A stretch of DNA of 58,053 nt, taken from assembly GCA_012839035.1 (NCBI GenBank), contig DUOB01000133.1, positions 1 to 58,053 of the forward strand. Direction: 5' to 3'. The DNA comes from Propionibacterium sp. (GTDB lineage: Bacteria; Actinomycetota; Actinomycetes; Propionibacteriales; Propionibacteriaceae). Under the pieces are notes generated by a model, which made no database searches, was not told the origin of the DNA, and saw nothing but the letters and a program-made list of their open reading frames with translations. Both the position numbers and the translations under genes were made by a program. Below, piece by piece: positions 1 through 9,575 of the stretch (positions are counted from its first letter, which is position 1; each line of letters begins with the position of its first letter).

Positions 1-10
1 GAAGTGCGCT

Positions 11-43
11 CAGCCGTGACTGCGTGCTAGGATGTCACGGCTG
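11..43 (+). promoter_or_regulatory. Perfect inverted repeat around a -10-like box upstream of tRNA-Ala
   Basis: CAGCCGTGAC (11-20) and its exact reverse complement GTCACGGCTG (34-43) are separated by 13 nt that hold TAGGAT (28-33). TAGGAT fits a -10 box that would start transcription near position 40, about 12 nt before the tRNA. The dyad may instead be the terminator hairpin of a gene left of the window; there is no T-run after it. Both readings are inference. Confidence 0.4.
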
Positions 44-52
44 TTGCAGCAA

Positions 53-128
53 GGGGCTATGGCGCAGTTGGTAGCGCGTCTCGTTCGCAATGAGAAGGTC
101 AGGGGTTCGAATCCCCTTAGCTCCACCA
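53..128 (+). tRNA. tRNA-Ala (anticodon CGC)
   Basis: A 76-nt cloverleaf. The acceptor stem GGGGCTA (53-59) pairs with TAGCTCC (118-124) with one G-U pair. The D arm is GCGC/GCGC. The anticodon stem TCTCG/TGAGA encloses the loop TTCGCAA, giving anticodon CGC, which reads the alanine codon GCG. The T loop TTCGAAT is canonical, and the discriminator A plus CCA are genome-encoded (125-128). An open reading frame on the opposite strand across this gene is a shadow. Confidence 0.95.
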
Positions 129-406
129 CACGATATTGACGGTCGCGACGAGTGCGCAGTGAACTCTTGGGCCTGCAGGGCGACGACCCTTTGAGGGACC
201 TGAATTTAGCGACTTTGGCCACGCGATGCCGATCGTGCCCGTATGATTTAGGGCAGTCAGGCTTTCTCCCGGGTCGTCCCTGATGAGCGCAACGGAGCGG
301 GATCACGGCGACCCGATGCACCCAGCTCCTGGCAGCGGCCTGCAACCGCTGAGCAGAAGGCGATGGCCGATGGTGACATTGCTCCCGTCGGTCAACGCGA
401 CTTGGC

Positions 407-440
407 GGAGGGTGGCCCGTGTCCCCTGGGGCCACCCTCC
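407..440 (+). terminator. Strong hairpin, possible terminator of a leader or small RNA
   Basis: GGAGGGTGGCCC (407-418) pairs perfectly with GGGCCACCCTCC (429-440) across a 10-nt loop. No U-run follows, so it is either a GC-rich actinobacterial-style terminator or a structured leader element. Confidence 0.4.
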
Positions 441-474
441 GACCAAGGAGGGCCAGGGATGGGGACTTTTCTCA

Positions 475-492
475 GTTTCCTGTCCAGGAAAC
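475..492. promoter_or_regulatory. 18-bp palindrome upstream of hup, operator-like
   Basis: GTTTCCTGTCCAGGAAAC has perfect 8-bp arms and a 2-nt centre. It lies about 20 nt upstream of the candidate hup -35 box, so it may be a binding site for an activator or repressor of hup. The regulator is unknown. Confidence 0.4.
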
Positions 493-578
493 CCACAATT
501 TTCGGCGTGTCGTTCGTGCCGGGGAGGCTGACCTCCTACTGTGGCGGATACGAGAAGCCCTGACAGCAAAGGAACACA

Positions 579-857
579 ATGACCAAGAAGGAACTCTTGG
601 AAGCGATGGCCGGAGCGGCCGGGATCAGCCAGGCGGACGCGGACAAGGCCTTGGGGGCCCTCGTTTCGGCAATCACCGAGACTGTGGCCGGCGGCGACCG
701 GATCGCAATCCCGGGGCTGGGCACCTTCGAGCGTCGTGAGCGCTCCGCCCGCACCGGACGCAATCCGCAGACCGGCGAGGAGATTCAGATCGCTGCGACC
801 TCCGTCCCCGGATTCAAGGCTGCTGCACAGTTCAAGAACACCGTCGCCGGGAAGTAA
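579..857 (+). CDS. hup: HU-family DNA-binding protein
   Basis: A 92-residue histone-like protein that binds and bends DNA without sequence specificity and helps organise the nucleoid. It starts with the typical MTKKEL and shows the HU core: an alpha-helical dimerisation half (about 1-40), then the saddle with PGLGTFERRERSARTGRNP (about 46-64), which contains the GRNPxTGxxI arm tip, and the C-terminal FKAAAQFKNTVAGK. Its length matches short HU proteins; the long lysine/alanine tail of mycobacterial HupB is absent. The start ATG follows AAAGGA at suitable spacing. It is monocistronic, with its own hairpin terminator downstream. Confidence 0.95.
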   Translation: MTKKELLEAMAGAAGISQADADKALGALVSAITETVAGGDRIAIPGLGTFERRERSARTGRNPQTGEEIQIAATSVPGFKAAAQFKNTVAGK

Positions 858-882
858 TCCCTGCCGTAATGTTCCCGTGATT

Positions 883-909
883 GCCCGTCGTCCCCTTGGG
901 ACGGCGGGC
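883..909 (+). terminator. Hairpin terminator of hup
   Basis: GCCCGTCGTCCC (883-894) pairs with GGGACGGCGGGC (898-909) over 12 bp with one G-U pair and a 3-nt loop, followed by AGTTTC. It lies 26 nt after the hup stop. Confidence 0.65.
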
Positions 910-962
910 AGTTTCATGTGGGCCCGGATCCGGGGCCGGCCCGTCGCGCGAACCGTGGGCAT

Positions 963-972
963 TGCAATTGCA
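963..972. promoter_or_regulatory. TGCAATTGCA palindrome upstream of the nucleoside operon
   Basis: A perfect 10-bp palindrome about 150 nt before the lipoprotein start, in a 266-nt upstream region that also holds two GGTTA repeats and a possible -10 TACATT (1026-1031). It could be an operator for nucleoside-responsive control. This rests on symmetry and position alone. Confidence 0.25.
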
Positions 973-1123
973 TAACCTCCCAGGCGTGTCCGGGGACCCG
1001 GTGTCACTTCGGGTTAATGGAGGGTTACATTTCAGACGGTTCGCGGATTGGTGTCTGCCGGCCAGCACCAACGAAGCGAACGTCACACGGACCCGGTCGC
1101 CCGCACACAGGAGGCATCACAAC

Positions 1124-2242
1124 GTGAACATGCGCAAGAGATTGTTGGTCATTCCGGCGATGGTGGGTGCTGCTGCGCTGGCCCTGTCGAGCTGCGCGGC
1201 TCCGCCCGAAGAAGGTGGCGCCACGCCGGCCAACGGCGGCGCGGGAGCCGGCGGATCCGACGGCGCCTACAAGGCCTGCATGGTCTCGGACGCCGGCGGC
1301 TTCGACGACAAGTCGTTCAACCAGACCTCACACAAGGGCCTGACCGATGCCAAGGACCAGCTGGGCATCGAGACCGGTCAGGTCGAGTCCTCCAGCACCG
1401 CCGATTTCGCCAAGAACATTCAGGCAATGGTCGACGCGGACTGCGACACGATCATCACCGTCGGCTTCCTCCTGTCGGACGCCACGATGGAGGCCGCCAA
1501 GGCCAACCCGGACATCCACTTCGCGATCGTCGATGACAACCCTGAGGGTGCTACCGATGTCCCGAACCTGAAGCCGCTGGTGTTCAACACCGCGGAGTCG
1601 TCGTTCATGGCCGGCTATCTCGCGGCCGCCCAGTCGGAGACCGGCAAGGTCGGCACGTTCGGTGGCATGAAGATCCCGACCGTGACGATCTTCATGGACG
1701 GCTTCGCCCAGGGCGTGGACTATCACAATGCGCAGAAGAACACCGAGGTGCAGGTGCTCGGGTGGGATTCCGAGCGTCAGGACGGCCAGTTCGTGCCGCA
1801 GCCGAACCCCTTCGAGAACGTGGGTGGTGGCCGCCAGACCGCACAGAACCTGATCTCGCAGGGTGCGGACATCATCTTCCCGGTCGCCGGCCCCGCGGGC
1901 CTCGGTGGCCTTGAGGCCGCCAAGGCGAGCAACGGCAATGTCAACGCCATCTGGGTCGACACCGACGGTTGCGAGTCGACCGAATATTGCGCGCAGTTGA
2001 TCTCCTCCGTCTACAAGGGCATGGACGTCGCGGTCTTCGACGCGATCAAGGCGGCCATGGACGGTGAGTTCAGCAACGAGCCCTACATCGGGACCCTCGC
2101 CAACGAGGGCACCGGTCTGTCGCCGTTCCACGAGTTCGAGGACCAGGTGAGCGACGAGACCAAGACCGAGCTCGAGCAGATCCGTGAGGACATCGAGTCG
2201 GGCGCGATCACCATCGAGTCGGCCAGCCAGCCGAAGCAGTAG
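1124..2242 (+). CDS. BMP-family nucleoside ABC transporter lipoprotein
   Basis: A 372-residue substrate-binding lipoprotein of the BMP/PnrA family that would capture nucleosides outside the membrane and pass them to the permease genes that follow. Residues 1-24 are a lipoprotein signal peptide (MNMRKRLLVIPAM...) ending in the lipobox LSSC, with Cys24 the lipidation site. The mature part shows the family hallmarks SDAGGFDDKSFNQ near the N-terminus and a periplasmic-binding fold ending with FEDQVSDETK. A GTG start at 1124 is chosen because AGGAGG lies 9 nt upstream; an upstream in-frame ATG at 881 would add a non-secretory extension, and an ATG at 1130 is too far from the AGGAGG. A hairpin separates it from the ATPase gene, typical where the binding protein is made in excess. 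Confidence 0.93.
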   Translation: MNMRKRLLVIPAMVGAAALALSSCAAPPEEGGATPANGGAGAGGSDGAYKACMVSDAGGFDDKSFNQTSHKGLTDAKDQLGIETGQVESSSTADFAKNIQAMVDADCDTIITVGFLLSDATMEAAKANPDIHFAIVDDNPEGATDVPNLKPLVFNTAESSFMAGYLAAAQSETGKVGTFGGMKIPTVTIFMDGFAQGVDYHNAQKNTEVQVLGWDSERQDGQFVPQPNPFENVGGGRQTAQNLISQGADIIFPVAGPAGLGGLEAAKASNGNVNAIWVDTDGCESTEYCAQLISSVYKGMDVAVFDAIKAAMDGEFSNEPYIGTLANEGTGLSPFHEFEDQVSDETKTELEQIREDIESGAITIESASQPKQ

Positions 2243-2299
2243 GTTCACAAACCCGCCAAGGCGAACGGCAGTGACCGGGCGTACGCAACGGGAACTGCC

Positions 2300-2334
2300 C
2301 GGGTGCGGGGTGGCATGGTGCCGCTCCGCACCCG
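2300..2334 (+). terminator. Intercistronic hairpin after the binding-protein gene
   Basis: CGGGTGCGG (2300-2308) pairs with CCGCACCCG (2326-2334); the loop contains a further TGGC/GCCG partial stem. It lies between the binding-protein and ATPase genes, where such hairpins commonly attenuate read-through or protect the upstream mRNA. The role is inferred. Confidence 0.5.
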
Positions 2335-2365
2335 CGCCGTGTCGGCGACCGGAGCAGGAGCACGC

Positions 2366-3924
2366 ATGACAGGCACGGAGGACCTCCGGCTGATCGGCAT
2401 CACCAAGCGTTTCGGCGCTCTGGTCGCCAACGCCGCCATCGATCTCACGATCCGCCCCGGCGAGATCCACTGCCTGCTCGGTGAGAACGGGGCCGGCAAG
2501 TCCACGCTCATGAACGTCCTGTACGGGCTGCTGCAGCCCGACGAGGGAGAGATCCGCATCGGCGACACCCCACTGCACGTCGCCAACCCCAAACAGGCCA
2601 TGGCCGCCGGGATCGGCATGGTCCACCAACACTTCATGCTCGTCGACGTGTTCACCGTCGCCGAGAACATCGCGCTGGGCCGCGAGCAGGGCTCCCTGGG
2701 GATGCTCGACCGCGGTGCCGCCCGGGACCTCGTGCGGGACCTGGCGCAGCGCTACCGCTTCGATGTCGAACCAGACGCGCTCGTCGAGGAGCTGCCGGTC
2801 GGCGTCCAACAGCGCGTCGAAATCCTCAAGGCCCTCGCCAACGACGCGTCCTATCTGATCTTCGACGAGCCCACCGCCGTGCTCACCCCGCAGGAGATCG
2901 ACGAACTGATGGGCGTCATGCAGTCCCTGCGCGACGAGGGCAGGGCCATCGTGTTCATCACCCACAAACTCCGCGAGGTCCGTGCGATCGCCGACCGGAT
3001 CACCGTGATCCGGCGCGGCGCCGTCGTGGGGGAGGCGGAACCGACAGCCACCGAGGCCGAGCTCGCCCAGCTCATGGTCGGTCGCGCGGTCCAGCTCACC
3101 GTCGACAAGCCACCCGCCACGACCGGCGACAAGCGGCTGGTCATCGAGGACCTGCGCGTGCATTCACCGGCGGGAGCGGTCGTGGTCGACGACCTCAGTG
3201 TCGACGTCGCAGGGGGAGAAATCCTGTGCATCGCGGGCGTCCAGGGCAACGGCCAGACCGAGCTCGCCGAGGCGCTTCTCGGCATCATCCCCGTCAGCGG
3301 CGGTCGCATCACCCTGGACGGCAAGGATGTCACCCGCTATTCCCCGAAACAGACCCTCGATGCCGGCGTGGGATTCATCCCCGAGGACCGCAAACACGAC
3401 GGGTTCGTGAGCACCTTCTCCGTCGCCGAGAACCTGGTGTTGAACACGTTCGACGAGAAGCCGTATGCCAAGGGCCTCTCCCTCGACCTGCCCCGCATCC
3501 GACGGCACGCGACCGAGAAGGTCAAGGAATTCGACATCCGCACCCAGTCGATCGAGATGCCGGTGGGGATGCTGTCCGGCGGCAACCAGCAGAAGGTCGT
3601 GCTCGCCCGGGAACTGTCCCGCCCCCTCTCCCTGCTCGTCGCGTCCCAGCCGACGCGCGGTGTGGACGTCGGCGCCATCGAGTTCCTCCACGAACGGATC
3701 GTCGCCGAACGTGACCGCGGCACGGCAGTGGTGATCGTCTCCACCGAGCTCGACGAGGTCGCGGCGCTCGCCGATCGGATCGCGGTCATGTACCGCGGCC
3801 GCATCGTCGGCATCGTCCCGCCCGACACATCCCGGGACGCCCTTGGCCTGATGATGGCCGGCGTACCCGCCGACGAGGCCCTCGCCCAGGCCCCCGGAGC
3901 CCCGCACAATCCGGAGGAACTCAG

Positions 3925-3928
<4 letters not shown>
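2366..3928 (+). CDS. Nucleoside ABC transporter ATP-binding protein (two ATPase domains)
   Basis: A 520-residue ATPase that powers nucleoside import; it fuses two ABC domains as in ribose and nucleoside importers. The first domain has the P-loop GENGAGKST and Walker B YLIFDEPTAVLTPQE. The second has a degenerate P-loop GVQGNGQTE, signature LSGGNQQKVVLARELSRP and QPTRGVDVGA, the usual asymmetry of this family. The ATG at 2366 is preferred because GGAGCAGGAG lies just upstream and the protein then begins at the first beta strand; an in-frame ATG at 2303 lies inside the intercistronic hairpin. Its last 4 nt overlap the next start (GTGA), implying translational coupling. Confidence 0.95.
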
Positions 3929-5135
<1,207 letters not shown>

Positions 5136-5139
<4 letters not shown>

Positions 5140-6479
5140 CGAATCCTGTGTCCCCGCTGCCGAAGGGCGACGAGTCGGCCGAGCAGCCCCCGGGCATGCG
5201 CGCCGGCCCGCCACCCGAGGAGCCGATCCTCGCGCGGAGTGAATCCCGCCAGGCCCGCAGCCAACGGCTGTCGACCGCCGCGCTGATCATCGTGGTCGGG
5301 GCGTTGCTGCTGATCCTGACCTTCTCCACCTCGGGCACAGCGCGGTTCGCGCTGTCGGATGCCTTCGACGAGGTGCGGTTGCCGACGTTCGGGCTGCCGG
5401 GGGTGCCCGTGGTGCTGATCTGCGCGCTGGCGTGCCTGGGGGCCGGCATCGGCCTGCTGTCCGGTCGGCTCCGCGGTCGGCTGCCGGCGCTCGCCGGCAC
5501 CGTCGCAGGCCTGGCCGTGGTGCTCGGATTCCTCACCTGGGCGGCCGCCGGGCGTGGCCTGCCGTTCCCGCTGTCCAATCAGTTGCACGGGACCCTGTCC
5601 CTCGCCACACCCTTGATCCTCGGCGCTCTCTGCGGTGTGCTGTGCGAACGGTCGGGCATCGTGAACGTCGCGATCGAGGGCCAGTTCCTGACGGCCGCCT
5701 TCGCGGCGGCGTTCGTCGGTTCGGTCACCCAGTCGATCCCGGCGGCGCTGGTCGCGGCCATGATCGCGGGCGTCCTGATGGGGTCGCTGCTGGCGCTGTT
5801 CTCCATCAAATATCTGGTCGACCAGGTTGTGCTCGGCGTGGTGATCAACCTGCTGGCCGCCGGGTTGACCGGGTTCGTGTTCGACCAGTTGGTCCAGCCC
5901 AACTCACGTGAGTTCAACAGCGGCCCGATCATGAACCAGCTGCCGATCCCGTTCCTGTCGGACATCCCGTTCTTCGGGCCGATTCTCTTCCGACAGACGA
6001 TCCTGGCCTATCTGGCCGTCGTCTCCGTCATCGTCGTGTGGTTCCTGCTCTATCGGACGAAGTGGGGACTGCGGGTCCGGGCGGTGGGTGAGCATCCCGA
6101 GGCCGCCGACACCGTCGGCATCCGGGTGCGGGCCGTGCGGTGGTCCGCAGTGCTGGTCGGCGGCATTTTCGCCGGATTGGGTGGCGCCTTCTTCACGATC
6201 GGCTCCACCGGTGCGTTCGTGAAGGACCTCACCGTCGGCAACGGCTTCATCGCACTGGCTGCGCTCATCATGGGTCGCTGGCATCCAGTCTGGGCGACCG
6301 TCATGGCCCTGTTCTTCGGGTTCGTCACCCAGATGGCCTCGCAGCTCCAGACGCTCCAGACCCCGGTGCCGAGCCAGTTCCTGCTCGTGCTTCCCTATGT
6401 CGCGACGATCATCGCCGTCGCCGGGCTCGTCGGTCGCGTACGCGCCCCCGCCGCCGACGGCGTGCCGTACACGAAGTGA
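5136..6479 (+). CDS. Nucleoside ABC transporter permease 2
   Basis: A 447-residue membrane protein, the second permease of the importer. A proline- and charge-rich cytoplasmic N-terminus (about residues 1-45) precedes roughly ten membrane segments. Conserved family patterns are GALCGVLCERSGIVNVAIEG and the coupling loop GLRVRAVGEHPEAADTVGI. The ATG at 5136 overlaps the previous stop as ATGA; the open frame continues far upstream inside permease 1 but that part is out-of-frame shadow. Cytidine deaminase follows 13 nt downstream, tying the transporter to pyrimidine nucleosides. Confidence 0.93.
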
Positions 6480-6492
6480 TCGGGAGACAGCG

Positions 6493-6921
6493 GTGAAGTT
6501 CGAGTTCGGCCAGTTCGTGCCCACGGTCGACTGGGTGCAGCTCAAGACCATGGCGGTCGAGGTGGCCGAGCGGGCGTACGCGCCCTATTCCAACTATCCG
6601 GTCGGCGCGGCGGCTCTCGTCTCCGACGGCCGGTTCGTCGTCGGCTGCAACGTCGAGAACGCCAGCTATGGCGTGGGGCTGTGCGCGGAATGCGGGTTGG
6701 TGTCGGCCCTGTACGCCAGCGGGGGCGGTCGGCTGATCGCGTTCGTGTGCGTCAACCGCGAGGGCACGGTCATCATGCCCTGTGGGCGCTGCCGGCAATT
6801 GTTGTTCGAGCACGGAGGCCCGGACCTGCTGGTGCAGACACCCCAGGGGGTGCTGCCGATGAGCGAGATCCTGCCCCAGGCCTTCGGCCCGGCGGATCTG
6901 GACCGGGTGCGGGAACGCTGA
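6493..6921 (+). CDS. cdd: Cytidine deaminase
   Basis: A 142-residue zinc enzyme that hydrolyses cytidine or deoxycytidine to uridine or deoxyuridine plus ammonia. The catalytic CAE motif is at 64-66 (Cys64 zinc ligand, Glu66 proton shuttle) and PCGRC at 96-100 supplies Cys97 and Cys100, so it is the small, tetrameric three-cysteine type. Substrate-binding NVENASYG precedes the motif. The start is GTG after GGGAGA. It is the last gene of the importer operon, so imported cytidine would be deaminated at once. A pyrimidine phosphorylase gene, a common neighbour, is not present here. Confidence 0.95.
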   Translation: MKFEFGQFVPTVDWVQLKTMAVEVAERAYAPYSNYPVGAAALVSDGRFVVGCNVENASYGVGLCAECGLVSALYASGGGRLIAFVCVNREGTVIMPCGRCRQLLFEHGGPDLLVQTPQGVLPMSEILPQAFGPADLDRVRER

Positions 6922-6967
6922 CGCTCGTTCCGCGCCCCGCGGCATTGCCGCCCCGGCCGGCGTACCG

Positions 6968-7249
6968 TCAGCGAATCTCGAACCGCAACCGCCAGGCTTC
7001 CGGCCCGCGCTCGAGGTAGGACACCCCGATCGCGTCGCCGACCCGTTCGCGGATCTGATTGAGCAGGGGCACCGGATCGTGGGGTGCCACGAGGACCATG
7101 GCGCCGCCGGGCGGGATCGAGGCGAGGGCACCGAAGATCGCTCCGTGCCGGATCGCGTGGGGGATCGCGCGGGCATCCAGCTCGGGCTCGCTGTGATCGT
7201 GGCCGCAGGCGCAGCCGGAGGCGGTGATCGGAATTTGCTGCTGGGTCAT
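6968..7249 (-). CDS. DUF2249 domain protein
   Basis: A 93-residue protein of the DUF2249 family, usually found near hemerythrin, denitrification or nitric-oxide/terminal-oxidase genes; its biochemical role is not established. The N-terminus carries a Cys/His cluster CACGHDH (13-19), plausibly a metal site, then the core GGAMVLVAPHDPVPLLNQI and the C-terminal WRLRFEI. The ATG follows a GAGG. It is transcribed away from the cupin gene at 7389, and both face a shared AT-rich promoter region with a dyad, suggesting joint control, perhaps by oxygen or NO. The last point is inference. Confidence 0.75.
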   Translation of the reverse strand: MTQQQIPITASGCACGHDHSEPELDARAIPHAIRHGAIFGALASIPPGGAMVLVAPHDPVPLLNQIRERVGDAIGVSYLERGPEAWRLRFEIR

Positions 7250-7288
7250 GGTTGGTCCTCATTCGTCGCTGCGGGCGGGGGCTGCTCT

Positions 7289-7320
7289 ACCCTATTAATT
7301 ACAGTATTATTGTGTAAAAT
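7289..7320. promoter_or_regulatory. AT-rich divergent promoter with a 19-bp dyad operator
   Basis: On the minus strand TTTACA (complement of 7313-7318) and TAGGGT (complement of 7289-7294) are 18 nt apart, a good promoter for the DUF2249 gene. The dyad TTACAgtattattgTGTAA (7299-7317) has 7 of 9 symmetric pairs and overlaps the -35 box, so a bound protein would block it. The region is sharply AT-rich against its surroundings. The half-site TTACA resembles no operator I can name with certainty. Confidence 0.55.
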
Positions 7321-7388
7321 GGTCTGGGTCAAGAGGGACGAGCCCTTGGGGGTCAGACGATCGCGTCGCCGACGCACAGGAGCGAGAC

Positions 7389-7721
7389 ATGAGCGAAACA
7401 ATCCCCTTCTTCGATCTGGCCGACGAGTTGCTCGCCGAAGCCAAGCAGGCTCACTCCGGACGCGCGTCCCGGACCGTTTTCGGCGGGCGCGACCGCGTCA
7501 TGCGCCAGACCCTGATCGCCTTGGCGGCGGAAGCCGACCTGGCGGAGCACGAGCCCCCGACCGAGGCAACCCTCCTGGTGATCAAGGGGGCGATCGCGGT
7601 CCGGACGAGTGGCGACGCGTGGCCCCTCCAGGCGGGGGAGCACATCGAGATTCCCCGCACCCGCCACTCCGTGCACGCGCGGGACGACTCCGTCTTCCTG
7701 CTCACCGTAGTGCCCGGCTGA
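7389..7721 (+). CDS. Cupin-domain protein
   Basis: A 110-residue single-domain protein with a small beta-barrel fold: EHEPPTEATLLVIKGAIAV and WPLQAGEHIEIPRTRHSVHARDDSVFLLTVVPG correspond to the two cupin motifs. Histidines at the EHIEIP and RHSVHA positions could bind a metal, but the first motif lacks the usual HxH pair, so activity is uncertain. An AGGAG precedes the ATG. It lies between the divergent DUF2249 gene and ctaD and may belong to the same oxygen- or NO-responsive group. Confidence 0.75.
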   Translation: MSETIPFFDLADELLAEAKQAHSGRASRTVFGGRDRVMRQTLIALAAEADLAEHEPPTEATLLVIKGAIAVRTSGDAWPLQAGEHIEIPRTRHSVHARDDSVFLLTVVPG

Positions 7722-7803
7722 CCCCATGCCGCGTACGCGAGCGGCCCCGACGTCGAAACCGAGCGTCTCCTGAAACGTCCAGGACCTCAACGGATGGCGA
7801 CCC

Positions 7804-9549
7804 ATGTCGACCTCAACAGCTCCCGCCAAACGCACGATGCCCGAAGCCGTGTCCGCCCGGGTGCCGCGCGCCGGCCTCGGCGCCAGGATCGTGACGCTGC
7901 TGTCCACGACCGACCACAAGACGCTCGGGCGGCTCTATATCGGCACCTCGTTCGCCTATTTCTGCATCGGCGGCCTGATGGCGCTGGCGATCCGGGCCGA
8001 GCTCGCGTTCCCCGGCATGCAATATCTGGAGGTGAACACCTTCAACCAGATGTTCACCCAGCACGGGACGATCATGCTGCTGCTGTTCGCCACCCCCCTG
8101 TTCGCGGGCTTCACCAACTTCGTCATGCCGCTGCAGATCGGTGCCCCCGATGTCTCGTTCCCGCGCTTGAACGCGTTCTCCTATTGGCTCTATCTCGTCG
8201 GCTCCCTCATCGTGATGTCGGCGTGGCTGACACCGGAGGGACCGGCGGCGTTCGGCTGGTTCGCGTACGTCCCGTTGTCCAATGAGGTCCACAGCCCCGG
8301 CGTGGGTGGGGACCTGTGGTTGATGGGCCTCTATCTGGTCGGCCTGTCGTCGATCCTCGGCGCGGTCAACTTCGTCACGACCATCGCGACGCTCCGAGCC
8401 CCGGGGATGACGATGTTCCGGATGCCGATCTTCACCTGGAACGCGCTCGTGACGTCCCTGATGGTGCTGCTGGTCTTCCCCGTGCTCGGTGCGGCCCTGC
8501 TGGTCCTCGAGGCGGACCGCCGACTCGGCACCCACGTGTTCGATCCGGCCAACGGTGGCCCCATGCTCTGGCAGCACCTCTTCTGGTTCTTCGGTCACCC
8601 GGAGGTCTACATCGTCGCGCTGCCGTTCTTCGGCATCGTGACGGAGATCATTCCGGTGCTCAGCCGGAAGCCGATCTTCGGGTACGTCGGGCTCGTCGGC
8701 GCCACGTTCACGATCGCGGCGCTGTCCATGGCGGTCTGGGCGCATCACATGTTCGCCACCGGTTCGGTGTCGCTGCCGTTCTTCTCGTTCATGAGCTTCC
8801 TCATCGCGGTGCCGACCGGGGTCAAATTCTTCAACTGGATCGGCACGATGTGGCGTGGTGCGATCACGTTCCAGACGCCCATGTTCTGGGCGGCGGGGTT
8901 CCTGACGACGTTCCTGTTCGGCGGTCTCACCGGGATCTTCCTGGCCAGCCCGCCGATGGACTTCCAGGTCACCGACACCTATTTCGTCGTCGCGCACTTC
9001 CACTATGTGTTGTTCGGCACCGTGGTCTTCGCGATGTTCGGCGGCTTTTATTTCTGGTGGCCCAAGTTCTTCGGGCGCATGCTCGACGAGGCCTGGGGGA
9101 AGTTCCACTTCTGGATGGTCTTCGTCGGGTTCCACACCACCTTCCTGGTCCAGCACTGGCTGGGAGCGGCGGGCATGCCGCGGCGCTATGCCGACTATCT
9201 GCCGGGCGAAGGCTTCACGACGCTCAATCAGATCTCCAGCGTCGGCGCCTTCGTGCTCGGTGCGTCCATGATCCCGTTCGCCATCGCGATCTGGCGTTCG
9301 GTGCCCATCGATCCGTCGGTCCAGGACCCGTGGGGTTGGGGTCGTTCGCTGGAGTGGGCGACGGCCAGCCCGCCCCCGCGCAACAACTTCCGCACGCTGC
9401 CGCTGATCCGGTCGGAGTCCCCGGCGTTCGATCTGAATCATCGCGACGTCCTCACCCTGGAGCCGGACCCGCCGGTCACCGGGGACCGCCACCTGGACGA
9501 CACGAAGGAGGCTCAGGAGGCCCGGCGTCGGGCAGTCGAGGGCTGGTAG
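7804..9549 (+). CDS. ctaD: Cytochrome c oxidase subunit I
   Basis: A 581-residue haem-copper oxidase subunit I, the catalytic core that reduces O2 to water and pumps protons in the cytoplasmic membrane. About 12 membrane segments are visible. Metal ligands can be placed: His87 (TQHGTI) and His400 (HFH) for the low-spin haem, His398 for the high-spin haem, and His265 (GHPEVY), His314 and His315 (AHHMF) for CuB. Glu267 of GHPEVY and Lys341 (PTGVK) mark an A-type enzyme with D and K proton paths. It stands alone: no subunit II or III genes adjoin it. A solitary ctaD beside DUF2249 and cupin genes may be a second, conditionally expressed copy (inference). Confidence 0.95.
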   Translation: MSTSTAPAKRTMPEAVSARVPRAGLGARIVTLLSTTDHKTLGRLYIGTSFAYFCIGGLMALAIRAELAFPGMQYLEVNTFNQMFTQHGTIMLLLFATPLFAGFTNFVMPLQIGAPDVSFPRLNAFSYWLYLVGSLIVMSAWLTPEGPAAFGWFAYVPLSNEVHSPGVGGDLWLMGLYLVGLSSILGAVNFVTTIATLRAPGMTMFRMPIFTWNALVTSLMVLLVFPVLGAALLVLEADRRLGTHVFDPANGGPMLWQHLFWFFGHPEVYIVALPFFGIVTEIIPVLSRKPIFGYVGLVGATFTIAALSMAVWAHHMFATGSVSLPFFSFMSFLIAVPTGVKFFNWIGTMWRGAITFQTPMFWAAGFLTTFLFGGLTGIFLASPPMDFQVTDTYFVVAHFHYVLFGTVVFAMFGGFYFWWPKFFGRMLDEAWGKFHFWMVFVGFHTTFLVQHWLGAAGMPRRYADYLPGEGFTTLNQISSVGAFVLGASMIPFAIAIWRSVPIDPSVQDPWGWGRSLEWATASPPPRNNFRTLPLIRSESPAFDLNHRDVLTLEPDPPVTGDRHLDDTKEAQEARRRAVEGW

Positions 9550-9575
9550 CTGTATTTCCCCGACAGAATGGAGTC

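Larger units (their letters stand above)
129..578. other. 450-nt gene-free stretch between tRNA-Ala and hup
   Basis: No reading frame here looks like a protein. The stretch holds a TATGAT box (242-247), a 12-bp perfect hairpin (407-440), an 18-bp palindrome (475-492) and a candidate hup promoter TTCGTG-18-TACTGT (513-518/537-542). TATGAT to hairpin would define an RNA of roughly 190 nt, so a small RNA or a long regulated hup leader is possible. I do not recognise 4.5S, 6S, RNase P or tmRNA motifs. Confidence 0.4.

Noticed and set aside
10..435. Minus-strand open frame ending in GFEPLTFSLRTRRATNCAIAP
   Set aside because: It is antisense to tRNA-Ala and is a well-known spurious translation near tRNA genes.
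858..1123. Purine or other riboswitch before the nucleoside operon
   Set aside because: I could not find a conserved riboswitch core; only a palindrome and the hup terminator are visible.
1328..3163. 611-codon minus-strand open frame
   Set aside because: It mirrors the third-position GC of the nucleoside importer genes and has no domain pattern.
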